Assembly: GCA_027017025.1 (NCBI GenBank)
Contig: JALURH010000054.1
Coordinates: forward strand, 1 to 15,221
Reading direction: 5' to 3'
Length of the DNA stretch: 15,221 nt
Origin: Thermofilaceae archaeon
GTDB lineage: Archaea > Thermoproteota > Thermoprotei > Thermofilales > Thermofilaceae
The position numbers and the translations under genes are program-made. Below are positions 1 through 8,469 of this stretch, piece by piece. How positions within the stretch are numbered: position 1 is the stretch's first letter; the number at the start of each line of letters is the position of its first letter. The notes below the pieces were generated by a model. That model saw only the letters and a program-made list of their open reading frames with translations, was not told the origin of the DNA and did not search any database.

Positions 1-294
1 GTATTTGTCTCTGCTATTCTTCTTAAATCTATAATAAGGGAGGAATTAGAGAAAGGTAGAATAGTATTCTGGTCATTATCGCTACTCATTTTCTTCTACT
101 CTTTACTTAGACTCCTAAATCCTACCGATTTATTTCAAAGTATTTATATCAATATAATATCTAATATTTATTTATTCATATCTACAGCTCTCTTAACTCC
201 CATATTTACCAGCTTTTATCATCGTTTAATAAGCACTATAGTAGCTAAACATAACAAGATAACTAACCTCACTATTTCAACTGTAAAATCGTAG
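1..294 (+). CDS. C-terminal part of an unrecognised membrane protein (5' end outside window)
   Basis: Frame 1 is open from the window edge to a TAG at 292-294, giving 97 residues; the other two forward frames close within about 35 bases. An open stretch of this length is unlikely by chance in such AT-rich DNA. The translation has two strongly hydrophobic segments (roughly residues 21-37 and 58-76) separated by a short polar loop, and a Lys/Thr-rich tail, as expected for the end of a polytopic membrane protein. I recognise no family. It converges on the leftward metallopeptidase gene and overlaps its last 76 bases (219-294), so either both genes really overlap or this frame is partly a shadow there. 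There is no start codon evidence because the 5' end lies outside the window. Confidence 0.5.
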   Translation, partial: VFVSAILLKSIIREELEKGRIVFWSLSLLIFFYSLLRLLNPTDLFQSIYINIISNIYLFISTALLTPIFTSFYHRLISTIVAKHNKITNLTISTVKS

Positions 295-2039
295 GAAATA
301 ATTACTTCGATAGTCCGAGAGCCTGGATCCTTCCCCGGAACAACGTCATAGGGATCAATTACTATATTTTTCGGTTGTATGGGTACTATTAATTCTATTT
401 CTCCAGATCCATTCTTTATCCATACGGTTTCTTCGAAGTTTATCCCTTCCGCTACTATTGATATTGGAACAGGGTATGTAGCATTTATACCATTCTTATC
501 CTTTACCCTAATATATACTTTATAGTACCCTCCTAGATATTCTGCACTCGCATTAACATCGAATGAAGGGATTCCACTGGAGTAAAGCCAGTGTGAAAAG
601 AACCATGACATATTTTTGCCTAGAACATTCTCAGTTATATTTATAAAGTCTGGTATATGAATAATTCTAAATTTATAGTTCCTGTATAATTCCTTTAATA
701 TTTCAAAAAATTTTTCATCACCAACTATCCATCTTAGATAATGTAAAACGAAGGCTCCTTTTTCATAAATATTTGCATAATATGCATACGGTTCCTCGAA
801 TTCCCAGACACCTAGAGTCAGAGGATAATCCCTACCTCTCCTATCTAGATATATGTAAAGTGGGTTTCTCACAAACCTAGTGAATTGTTTCTCAAATTCC
901 TTTTTGCCATAGACAAATTCAAAATAAAGCATTCCACTATATTCTGCAAATGCTTCATCCATAAATGGTTCTCCTCCCTCATTATTCCCAATTATATTAT
1001 ACCACCATTGATGAGCCACTTCGTGTGCAACAACCATCTCCAATACCTTGTTCCTCCCAGGCCTATATAGTCTTTCAACGATCATAACTAACATAGGATA
1101 TTCCATCCCGCCGAACCATCCATAAGATTCACAAACTCTTAGTTCAGAGTATGGATATGGTCCAAAATATTTACTAAAGACCTCTAGTGAACGTATAGCG
1201 GAGTCCAAAGCAAGTTCTCCCCAGGGTTCATGGCCATCAAAATAGTATGAATATACTCTTATCTTCCTTCCATTAATATAGGCTTCCCTGCTGATAACAT
1301 TGTAATCTTCTGAAGCCATCCACGCAAATTCTCTTACAGGTAAATTAGTTACCCATTTCTCGATTTTCCACATCCCTATCTTCTTAGTAGATTTAAGTGT
1401 GCCCGTAGCCGCTATGATATAGTTGCTTGGAACCTTAAGATATGCTTCGTATAGTGCTGCTTCAAAATAGAAGGATTCCCCATCTTTATAATAGGGCAGT
1501 AAATGCCAACCCTGATCATCGTAGGTAGCCATTATTGGATACCAGTTACCCAGCGCAAAGAGTCTACTATAATAACCATATCTATCCTGTTTTACCGGAA
1601 GTTTTAGCCAAAATAATATAGTTATATTCATATTTTCCCCAGGAAGTAGGGGTTTCATCAAAGAGAGCTCCGTAACTGTTCCATCTATAAGTCCACTAGT
1701 ATACTCTGTTGGTGTGCCATTTACGAATATATTTGTTATTCCAGCCTCCCCACCAGCTAATCTAAAGTCTGGAGCATTGGGATATAGGTAAAAATATAAT
1801 TTATCAATAGCTTTGTTCCATTTATTCCTAAATAATATTGTAACACTACCATTTACATATAATTTTTCAGCGTTTAACTGAGCCTTTATAATATATTTAG
1901 GGAAAGTATCCAGCGGAGTTCCAGCAGCGTTTTGTACACTAGGAAAAAGGAGTAACACAGCTAGTAACAATGCAGCTAGGAGGAAAAATTTTAGATTAAG
2001 TGATTCACTGATCTCTAAGTTCTTTAGCTTTCCTAACAT
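219..2039 (-). CDS. Membrane-anchored M1-family (gluzincin) metallopeptidase
   Basis: A 606-residue protein of the aminopeptidase N/LTA4 hydrolase type. The zinc site is complete: H339-E340-x-x-H343, then E362 exactly 18 residues after the second His, in a DEAFAEY context. The substrate-binding GxMEN-type motif appears as GGMEYP at 310-315, so the usual final Asn is Tyr. The catalytic Tyr is Y425 in YEKG. Residues about 17-40 form a hydrophobic signal peptide or anchor, and the C-terminus (about 585-603) is a membrane helix ending in KR, so the catalytic domain should face outside. A beta-sandwich-like stretch (about 490-570) lies between them. It is shorter than classical APN (about 850 aa) because the helical C-terminal domain is missing. 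The ATG at 2039 is the only plausible start; a purine-rich stretch with GAGG lies upstream, and the gene start overlaps the preceding gene by 35 bases, suggesting translational coupling. Probable role: trimming peptides outside the cell for the OPT carrier in the same operon. Confidence 0.9.
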   Translation of the reverse strand: MLGKLKNLEISESLNLKFFLLAALLLAVLLLFPSVQNAAGTPLDTFPKYIIKAQLNAEKLYVNGSVTILFRNKWNKAIDKLYFYLYPNAPDFRLAGGEAGITNIFVNGTPTEYTSGLIDGTVTELSLMKPLLPGENMNITILFWLKLPVKQDRYGYYSRLFALGNWYPIMATYDDQGWHLLPYYKDGESFYFEAALYEAYLKVPSNYIIAATGTLKSTKKIGMWKIEKWVTNLPVREFAWMASEDYNVISREAYINGRKIRVYSYYFDGHEPWGELALDSAIRSLEVFSKYFGPYPYSELRVCESYGWFGGMEYPMLVMIVERLYRPGRNKVLEMVVAHEVAHQWWYNIIGNNEGGEPFMDEAFAEYSGMLYFEFVYGKKEFEKQFTRFVRNPLYIYLDRRGRDYPLTLGVWEFEEPYAYYANIYEKGAFVLHYLRWIVGDEKFFEILKELYRNYKFRIIHIPDFINITENVLGKNMSWFFSHWLYSSGIPSFDVNASAEYLGGYYKVYIRVKDKNGINATYPVPISIVAEGINFEETVWIKNGSGEIELIVPIQPKNIVIDPYDVVPGKDPGSRTIEVIISYDFTVEIVRLVILLCLATIVLIKR

Positions 2040-5000
2040 ATTCTGCTCTTTCCTCTGGTTTTAATCCCCTCCACATTAATAGCTGTTTACGTATTATATC
2101 TGCCATTTGTCTAACTCCTCTAAGCCACACGTGCTCGGTTCCAGTAAGCCTATCGAATATTAAGGTCCACGTGCTTGTTTTTCCTCTAATAGCTACTCTT
2201 ATTCTACTCCTCATAGTTACTCCCCAGTCGAATGGCTTTACTCTAACCTTCATGTCAATGACTTTTACCAAAGTTTCATCGACCGGTTCCTCATAATATC
2301 TCATATCATCTATAGCGAAAGGTCCCTCCTCACCCCTAAATAGTTCAAGATATTCTCTCAAATAAGATAGTGCTCCATCGATCTCCCCTCTACTTATAAC
2401 GAAAGGTATTCTAACCTCTATAGTGTCTCCTCTCCTAACAGCATGGCTTTCGAGTCTCCACTTTCTCTCATATGATGGCGTCACGAGTCTTGATGCATAC
2501 CTAACCGGATAGGCTGTTGCCGCCAAAGTTATTCCTATAGACGCTAAAATTGAGAATACTATCCATAGAGAGCCGGCATTTACCTTTAAGCCTGCGATTA
2601 TCTTAGGTGCTGTTATCCCAGCCATGTATCCAAGGAATGAACTTATTACAGCTACTATTGTGAACTCCATTAGGAAGATGCCTGCTACATGAAGTGGTGA
2701 GAGACCCACTGCGCTTAATATTCCAACCTCCTTTCTTCTTTCATATACAGCTCCTAGGATAGAGTTGAGGATAGTGAATAATAGGAGAATTTCAGGTAAT
2801 AATGCTTCTCCTCCTGTAACTTCCTGTGTAGTTACTACTGATACTTGAGTTACCATATATTTTTCTCCAGCTTTTCTGGAATAATATACTTGGTAGTTGA
2901 ATATTTCAGCTATTCTATATGCTATCTCTTGTATTTTCTCAGGGTTCTTTGGAATGATATGAATAGCGTAGACGTAACCACCCATATCTTTAGCTACTTT
3001 AGCTGGAATTATCAATACATCTGACGGCTCCATTGGTCTTCCAGCTCTAATAACTAGTCTGCCTCCACCCGCCTCCGCCTCCCTAGCAAAGGGCATTACA
3101 ACTAGACCATCAAGATCCTTTACTATACTATAATAAACTTCGGTGTTGTTCAATATCCCTACTACCTTCAAACCGAGCTGAGGCAACTCATCTCCTATCG
3201 AAACACTGAGCCCAGCCTCTTCAAGCTTCTCTACAACCTGCCTTGGTACTATAACGGTTTTTTCGTCCAATGAGAGGAAAGGTCTACTACCAGGAATAAA
3301 TATAGAACTAAATGTTTTAGATTCTCTAAGTCCAGGAAGTATTTTAAACTCCTCTGGAGAGAGCCCTAGTATGCCAGCTACCGTTACTGGCGCTCCTGTT
3401 TCGGGATCAAATGCTAGTGGAAGCCCGATTGGTGATACAGGATAGTAAAATACTATTTCAGTGACACTTTTTACCTCATCCCCGAATATTGTTTTTATTT
3501 GATCTGCAAGTAATGGCGGCAGAGGCCTGTAGCCACTCTGCTTTATAAGTATTCCTTCATAACCATAATCTATTTCATAGACAGATATGGGTGCAACATA
3601 CCTAGTTGATAACACCGAGATAATGGATACGAATGCCATCGTAGCAATTAAAATCGATATTACCAGTAGAGCTGTTCGGAGCCATCTCCTCCTAAGATTT
3701 CTTATTCCTAGAGACGTTGCTAGGACCATTGCACTTAGCTTGTCTAATTCTGCAAAATGTTTACCCACGAATTTCACCCTAAGTTCCTTAATTGCTTCAC
3801 CGGCATGACTCGATGCTATAAGTAGTGGTACTATTGTTAGAATCATCATTATAAATGCAATAGCTATAAGAGGTAAGCTAGCAATTAATGTGAAGCCAGG
3901 ATGTTCATATATCATAAAGATGACTGCGACTAGGAATATTGCTAGGAATGCTGCAAACCTTTTTCTAAGATCTCTAAACTCGAAGATTAATCTTTCTAGG
4001 AGATAAGCGAAGGGTAGTGCTAGTAGCATGAAGAATACTGAACTATATGATGCATCAAAGATAAGTTGTCTTAACGCAATATAGGCTTTCCTTTCAAGCA
4101 TCCATGCAAGGAGAGCATGACCCCTAGCCTCATAATACCTCTTATCACTTAAAGCTTCCCGAGCCTTTTCCCACTCCTCCTTAGATTTCTTCATTATTTT
4201 CTCAATAGGATCAATAAATAATCCCGTTCTCTTAGCATTGTTAAAACGTTCCTCGTTAACAGACCGGAATCCCTTATATGACTCAATGACGGAAAAAGGT
4301 ACGACAATGTATTGTTCAGGACCTACAGTATATCCCCTGCTATCGTTATTGAATATTGCTGCAAACCATCTAGTTCCTCCTAAACCTATCACAATATCAA
4401 ATCTAGGCGTTTCAGCTAATTGTGGATTCGTGAATACCATTATTGTACCAGTTACCATCTCTGGTGTCGGTATGAAACCTATCCACTCGGTTACAAAGCC
4501 ACCATACCTTGCCCTATTCTGAGTCTCCCTATCCAAGATCTCAAAATCAGCCAATTCAATTAGAGGTGAGGCAGAATCTGGATCTAATATATCGAAGAAT
4601 ATGATTGACCCTGATTTGAATATTGAGAACTCTGCCCATTGCTCTTTTTGAGATGCTATGAAAAATGGTGGTAAGGCACGTATCCCGAAGTCTGGACCAT
4701 ACTTCACTGGACCCTCAGGCGGATAATCATTATATGCCCATACCCAGTAGTTTGCTACATCGCTTGGAACAAGTGTATGAATCTCGAAATATCCTTTTTC
4801 ATCCGTGTTAACTATTATGAAATGCCTAAAGAGAAATACTGGTCCCGTACCCCTGCCAGTTCCGTAAAATACAACAGTTGAATTGGGAACAGGTATATAT
4901 TTACCTATGGTTTCATTAAACTCAACTATCCTACCCCTCACGTTTCTTAACCTATTTATACGGATTGTAGAGTCCAGGGTGCCTCTATAATCATTTACTA

Positions 5001-6339
5001 TATAGCTTAGCGCTGTGATATACGCGCCTGAAACATCCCTTATATTATCCCTATATGTTAATAATTTCTCATAGGTATCTGACGGCGTTTTACGAGGCTT
5101 ACCATACGATACAGTAGCGATGGCTAATCCTCTTATCTCTAACACCTTGAATGGTTCGAATTCAAAGTAGTATGGTCTATCCACCGGCGCCTGGTAGGGA
5201 CTGTCGTTTGGAGGCCTAATATCTACTCTATATCCCTTTCTAGATAATTCCTCAAAAAGGTCCTTGGATATCCCCAAGATATAACTGTCGTATCTAGTAG
5301 GGTGATACATGTGGAAGTTTCCTCTAGAAAATATTCCAAGTTGATTAGTATATGCAGAAATGTGTGCCTCCAAGACCATTCCAAGCTTAGGTATTAAGGT
5401 ATCTTGGTATGCATATATAAACTCTCTGGCTCCAGCTAATGCCTGATAATGCCCAGCAAAAAAGGCTATAATCAAGTTTCTTTTTACTCCTCTAGATGCT
5501 AATACCCTAGCAGCTTCAAGTAGAGTTGCAGCGCTCAGTGCATCATCTGCTCCTATGGCTAATGAGGGTATTATAGACCAAGTGTCATAGTAAGCTGCAG
5601 CTAGTACGTATTCATTACTTCCCGTAACGTTAAGAAAACCTATTACATTATAAGCCACTCGCGTTTCAAGCTTCATGCGTATTTTTAGCTTAGCTTTAGC
5701 ACCTAAGTTAACTAGGTCTCTTATCTTCTCGAAATCGCTTTTGAGAATGACTACACGTGGGAAATCCAGCGGTATCCAGAAACGCTTAATGAATTCTTCT
5801 CTATAGCTTATCTCTTCTTGGGGGTCATATACAAAGATCACACCCTTTGCTCCTAGATAAGCAGCCCATCTCCATGCAGAATCAGTATTAAAGTCCATAA
5901 CAACTATCTTATCCCTTATTACCTTCCCATCAAAGTCTCGTAGATCTCCATACTTTACATCTACCCAAACTAACTCTCCCTCCAGATTGTTGGTGTAACA
6001 TGTCTCTATTAGATTTGGAAGTAATGCATAGACTCTTATCTTTTCTCCTCCTATCTCAAGTATTGATCCATGATCAATGGGTACGGTGACGTTAAATGGC
6101 TGTAATCTAACACTAAAGCCAAAGCCTCTCAGCTTATCTGCTAAATAATTAGCTACTTTATGGGATTCCGGATAGCCGCTAATCCGTGGTCCATAGGAAA
6201 TTATATCTCTAATATACCTAAGAATATTTCCCTCTAAAGTAGAGGGTTGGGCCAGCGAGTAATATGATACTACTATAATCACTCCCAGAAGTATGGCAGT
6301 AATAGAGGACATGAGATTTCTAGTATCTTTTCTAAACAT
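2005..6339 (-). CDS. M28-like (degenerate) peptidase domain fused to an FtsX-type permease
   Basis: A 1444-residue modular membrane protein. In order: N-terminal membrane helix (12-30); M28-like zinc peptidase fold (about 35-450) with a PA-domain-like insert (about 90-225); a carboxypeptidase-regulatory-like beta domain (about 462-545); a further extracytoplasmic region; a charged helical segment (714-762); membrane helices near 766-786, 795-812 and 817-843; then an FtsX unit made of a helix at 886-908, a large outer domain (about 910-1180) and three helices (about 1183-1276) including the ERRKEVGIL motif; and a C-terminal cytoplasmic domain of about 140 residues. The M28 active site is degenerate: the HxD His is Y250 (YYDT), the EE pair is H297-Y298, and no final zinc-ligand His is visible; D265/D266 and the DTYEKL region remain. 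It starts 10 bases after the OPT gene, at an ATG preceded by a strong GGTGAT. No ABC ATPase lies nearby. Inference: a binding or sensing receptor, or an orphan permease, rather than an active aminopeptidase. Confidence 0.85.
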   Translation of the reverse strand: MFRKDTRNLMSSITAILLGVIIVVSYYSLAQPSTLEGNILRYIRDIISYGPRISGYPESHKVANYLADKLRGFGFSVRLQPFNVTVPIDHGSILEIGGEKIRVYALLPNLIETCYTNNLEGELVWVDVKYGDLRDFDGKVIRDKIVVMDFNTDSAWRWAAYLGAKGVIFVYDPQEEISYREEFIKRFWIPLDFPRVVILKSDFEKIRDLVNLGAKAKLKIRMKLETRVAYNVIGFLNVTGSNEYVLAAAYYDTWSIIPSLAIGADDALSAATLLEAARVLASRGVKRNLIIAFFAGHYQALAGAREFIYAYQDTLIPKLGMVLEAHISAYTNQLGIFSRGNFHMYHPTRYDSYILGISKDLFEELSRKGYRVDIRPPNDSPYQAPVDRPYYFEFEPFKVLEIRGLAIATVSYGKPRKTPSDTYEKLLTYRDNIRDVSGAYITALSYIVNDYRGTLDSTIRINRLRNVRGRIVEFNETIGKYIPVPNSTVVFYGTGRGTGPVFLFRHFIIVNTDEKGYFEIHTLVPSDVANYWVWAYNDYPPEGPVKYGPDFGIRALPPFFIASQKEQWAEFSIFKSGSIIFFDILDPDSASPLIELADFEILDRETQNRARYGGFVTEWIGFIPTPEMVTGTIMVFTNPQLAETPRFDIVIGLGGTRWFAAIFNNDSRGYTVGPEQYIVVPFSVIESYKGFRSVNEERFNNAKRTGLFIDPIEKIMKKSKEEWEKAREALSDKRYYEARGHALLAWMLERKAYIALRQLIFDASYSSVFFMLLALPFAYLLERLIFEFRDLRKRFAAFLAIFLVAVIFMIYEHPGFTLIASLPLIAIAFIMMILTIVPLLIASSHAGEAIKELRVKFVGKHFAELDKLSAMVLATSLGIRNLRRRWLRTALLVISILIATMAFVSIISVLSTRYVAPISVYEIDYGYEGILIKQSGYRPLPPLLADQIKTIFGDEVKSVTEIVFYYPVSPIGLPLAFDPETGAPVTVAGILGLSPEEFKILPGLRESKTFSSIFIPGSRPFLSLDEKTVIVPRQVVEKLEEAGLSVSIGDELPQLGLKVVGILNNTEVYYSIVKDLDGLVVMPFAREAEAGGGRLVIRAGRPMEPSDVLIIPAKVAKDMGGYVYAIHIIPKNPEKIQEIAYRIAEIFNYQVYYSRKAGEKYMVTQVSVVTTQEVTGGEALLPEILLLFTILNSILGAVYERRKEVGILSAVGLSPLHVAGIFLMEFTIVAVISSFLGYMAGITAPKIIAGLKVNAGSLWIVFSILASIGITLAATAYPVRYASRLVTPSYERKWRLESHAVRRGDTIEVRIPFVISRGEIDGALSYLREYLELFRGEEGPFAIDDMRYYEEPVDETLVKVIDMKVRVKPFDWGVTMRSRIRVAIRGKTSTWTLIFDRLTGTEHVWLRGVRQMADIIRKQLLMWRGLKPEERAEYVRKAKELRDQ

Positions 6340-6340
6340 A

Positions 6341-6349
6341 GATCACCCC
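6341..6349 (-). promoter_or_regulatory. Strong ribosome binding site for the M28/FtsX gene
   Basis: On the minus strand the 10 bases between the OPT stop codon and this ATG read GGGGGTGATC plus T, directly abutting the TAG of the upstream gene. The GGTGAT core matches the anti-Shine-Dalgarno end (ATCACC) of archaeal 16S rRNA. It fixes ATG 6339 as the start and supports cotranscription with the OPT gene. Confidence 0.75.
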
Positions 6350-8275
6350 CTAATATACCATTGGTGATATAGCCTCTCTAACGAATCTTAAAGCTGTCGC
6401 AAGACTTATTATTATACTCGATCCAGCCCAGATACCAGCTGCTACGCTCATCATATACTTGCTGCTCCACTCCTTGCCCATTTTCCTCTCAAGGAACTTC
6501 TTGAACAAATATCCTATGAATATGCCATATGAGTTGCTGGGCATATCTAATAGACCTGCTACTATACCAAACAGCATCCCTATCCCAGTATAAGGTGCTA
6601 AGGCTGGGACAAGCCTTGGTAATAGAGCTAAAATTGATGAAGCAATAAATCCTCCCACTATGAAGTCTGCTCTGAAAAATACTCCGAACTGTCTAGTTAT
6701 AAATAAACTTCTAAGTAATGCGTCAGCAGGATAGCTAGGTGCAGGCATAAATCTAGATGGTACATCATATACGTACCATAACAATCCAGCAACAACTAGG
6801 CCTACTAAATTGCTCATTATGACACCCAATACATGTGCTTTAGTTATACTCATAGGTTTTGTATTTGTTAAGGCCGCAGCCTTATACCCTATACACATGT
6901 TTGCTCCCTCCAATGCCTGGTTTATGAAAGGATTAAACCATACCCAGTACGATAGCTTGTTATCCGGCGAGGGGACAGGTGTAGTTAGCCAAAATGTAAC
7001 TTCATTGAGGTATGGAATCGTAAACAGTCCGCCAGTTAGACCAGCTGACCTAGCACCTACAATCGTGTTTAAGAAACTATATCCTATGTTTATAAGCAAT
7101 ATTACAAAGAAGAAATATATACCGAGAGGTGTAAGCATGTAGGCTATTATTGATGCAATTAGCATTGCCCCAATAAACATCATTAGACTAACCTTTCCAG
7201 AGAGTACTCCAGCCTTCTTTGCTGCTTCCCCAGACAAGGAGAAAAACGTTTTTAAGGCTGATACTATCTGGCGAGACCCTATTAATGTGGGTACTACGGC
7301 TGTAGCCACAAGTACTCCTACAGCAATACTCAACCAAAATCTCAACATAGGCTCATACCATGCCCCCAATATTGTCCCAGGCATGAGCATGGGTCTGCCA
7401 GGCGTGTAGGGATAGATTCCAGTACCTATGAGGAATGGAGGCAATATCAAATATGATACAATAGTTGTAATAAGATCCCATATTACTACTATGTCTGGTA
7501 TGATAAAACCTAGACCTATTACTAGGGGGTTGGTCGTTATACCAAATGTTGCCCCCGGTATAAACGGCTCTATATTCAATGTGAAATCAAAATGTATTGG
7601 ATTTATAAGAATAGTCTCTCTCCCAAATAAGACTAATCCTAGAGCTGGAAGTAGTATACGTATACTCTCGTAGAAAGCTGTTATCATCGTAGAAATGGCG
7701 AATAACTTATATCTATCACTTGCTCCACCAGACAATGAAATCGCTATCTCAGCCGCTACCGCTCCAGTGGGGAAAGGCAGTTTCTCGACTTCAATGAATA
7801 GTTCACGCGCAATAAATGATAAAGCAATAGATGCAGCCAAGAATAAACCCATTGATGCAAAGCCTATACCTATAGGCAGGAACCAGTCTGGGTGCCAAAT
7901 CATTCTTTTGACGATAGCCGGGCTGTTTTCTAAAGGAACAACCCATGTAGGTATATTTTCTGCTATACCGAATTGTTTGGTTATAGGACTCTTCCTCATA
8001 TAAACTGAGAAGATAAAGCCAGCAGCGTATCCAGCAGCTATTGATGCACCCCACCTAATAGTTGCTAGTTCGCTTGCCCTAAGGGGGGACATCATTATCA
8101 TGGCAATTTCTCCGAAGATTAGCATTGTAGCGTATGCCGCAGCTATTGTTCCCACAGCTATTCCAGTTGATAGGTAAACCCACAGGAGAGCGGGCATCAT
8201 TACTAGTGATGAGAAGAGCATAGCCAGTAACGTCCGTGAAGTTAATCCTTCTTCTAGCTCTATAGCGGCACTCAT
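6350..8275 (-). CDS. OPT-family oligopeptide transporter 1
   Basis: A 641-residue, extremely hydrophobic protein with about 14-16 predicted membrane helices, the usual size for prokaryotic OPT carriers. The OPT hallmark is the cytoplasmic segment ExxxLPFPTG (L166-G171), which leads into a small-residue-rich helix. OPT proteins are secondary carriers, mostly driven by proton symport, for oligopeptides or for metal chelates; substrate cannot be told from sequence. It heads the putative operon with the M28/FtsX protein and the M1 peptidase, which favours peptides. The ATG at 8275 is preceded by GGTGTG about 5 bases upstream and a TATA box about 45 bases upstream. The N-terminus starts with a short acidic tail and no signal peptide. 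It resembles the second OPT gene in this window only distantly (LPFPTG against LPYPAT), so the two are old paralogs rather than a recent duplication. Confidence 0.9.
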   Translation of the reverse strand: MSAAIELEEGLTSRTLLAMLFSSLVMMPALLWVYLSTGIAVGTIAAAYATMLIFGEIAMIMMSPLRASELATIRWGASIAAGYAAGFIFSVYMRKSPITKQFGIAENIPTWVVPLENSPAIVKRMIWHPDWFLPIGIGFASMGLFLAASIALSFIARELFIEVEKLPFPTGAVAAEIAISLSGGASDRYKLFAISTMITAFYESIRILLPALGLVLFGRETILINPIHFDFTLNIEPFIPGATFGITTNPLVIGLGFIIPDIVVIWDLITTIVSYLILPPFLIGTGIYPYTPGRPMLMPGTILGAWYEPMLRFWLSIAVGVLVATAVVPTLIGSRQIVSALKTFFSLSGEAAKKAGVLSGKVSLMMFIGAMLIASIIAYMLTPLGIYFFFVILLINIGYSFLNTIVGARSAGLTGGLFTIPYLNEVTFWLTTPVPSPDNKLSYWVWFNPFINQALEGANMCIGYKAAALTNTKPMSITKAHVLGVIMSNLVGLVVAGLLWYVYDVPSRFMPAPSYPADALLRSLFITRQFGVFFRADFIVGGFIASSILALLPRLVPALAPYTGIGMLFGIVAGLLDMPSNSYGIFIGYLFKKFLERKMGKEWSSKYMMSVAAGIWAGSSIIISLATALRFVREAISPMVY

Positions 8276-8317
8276 ATTTCACACCATCTGGATTAGGACT
8301 AGAAATTCTCTTGCTTA

Positions 8318-8329
8318 TGTATATAAATG
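8318..8329 (-). promoter_or_regulatory. TATA promoter of OPT1 operon
   Basis: Read on the minus strand, 8329-8318 gives CATTTATATACA, a good archaeal TATA box. A start site 25-27 bases further would lie near 8295-8300, leaving a leader of about 20-25 bases before ATG 8275, which carries a GGTGTG ribosome site. The short leader means the GC-rich element at 8470-8605 is not part of this gene's 5' UTR. ACTTATG/GCTTATG direct repeats around 8313-8340 (plus strand) overlap the promoter and could be an operator; this is only suggestive. Confidence 0.55.
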
Positions 8330-8436
8330 CTTTACTTATGCTCACTCTTCGCTAAATGTTCTTTTACCTTAGAACACAATGGCTGGAACATTAAATATGG
8401 TTTTTTGTATTAGATTGTGTCTTTTTATGCTGTGTA

Positions 8437-8447
8437 GGCTTATAAAC
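8437..8447 (+). promoter_or_regulatory. TATA promoter of the candidate ncRNA
   Basis: GGCTTATAAAC on the plus strand is a near-consensus archaeal TATA element, in a gap that holds no rightward protein gene. The expected start, 25-28 bases downstream of its centre, falls at about 8468-8472, precisely where base composition switches from AT-rich to GC-rich. This coincidence is the main reason to put the RNA on the plus strand. Confidence 0.55.
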
Positions 8448-8469
8448 GTTCTTGCTATGTATTCTATCT

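Noticed and set aside
8079..8345. Small minus-strand frame spanning the OPT1 start
   Set aside because: It lies in another frame over the OPT1 N-terminus and its promoter, with no ribosome site or recognisable protein features.
8374..8420. Inverted repeat ACACAAT / ATTGTGT in the intergenic region
   Set aside because: Only 7 bp with 33 bases between; expected by chance in DNA of this composition and not aligned with a promoter.
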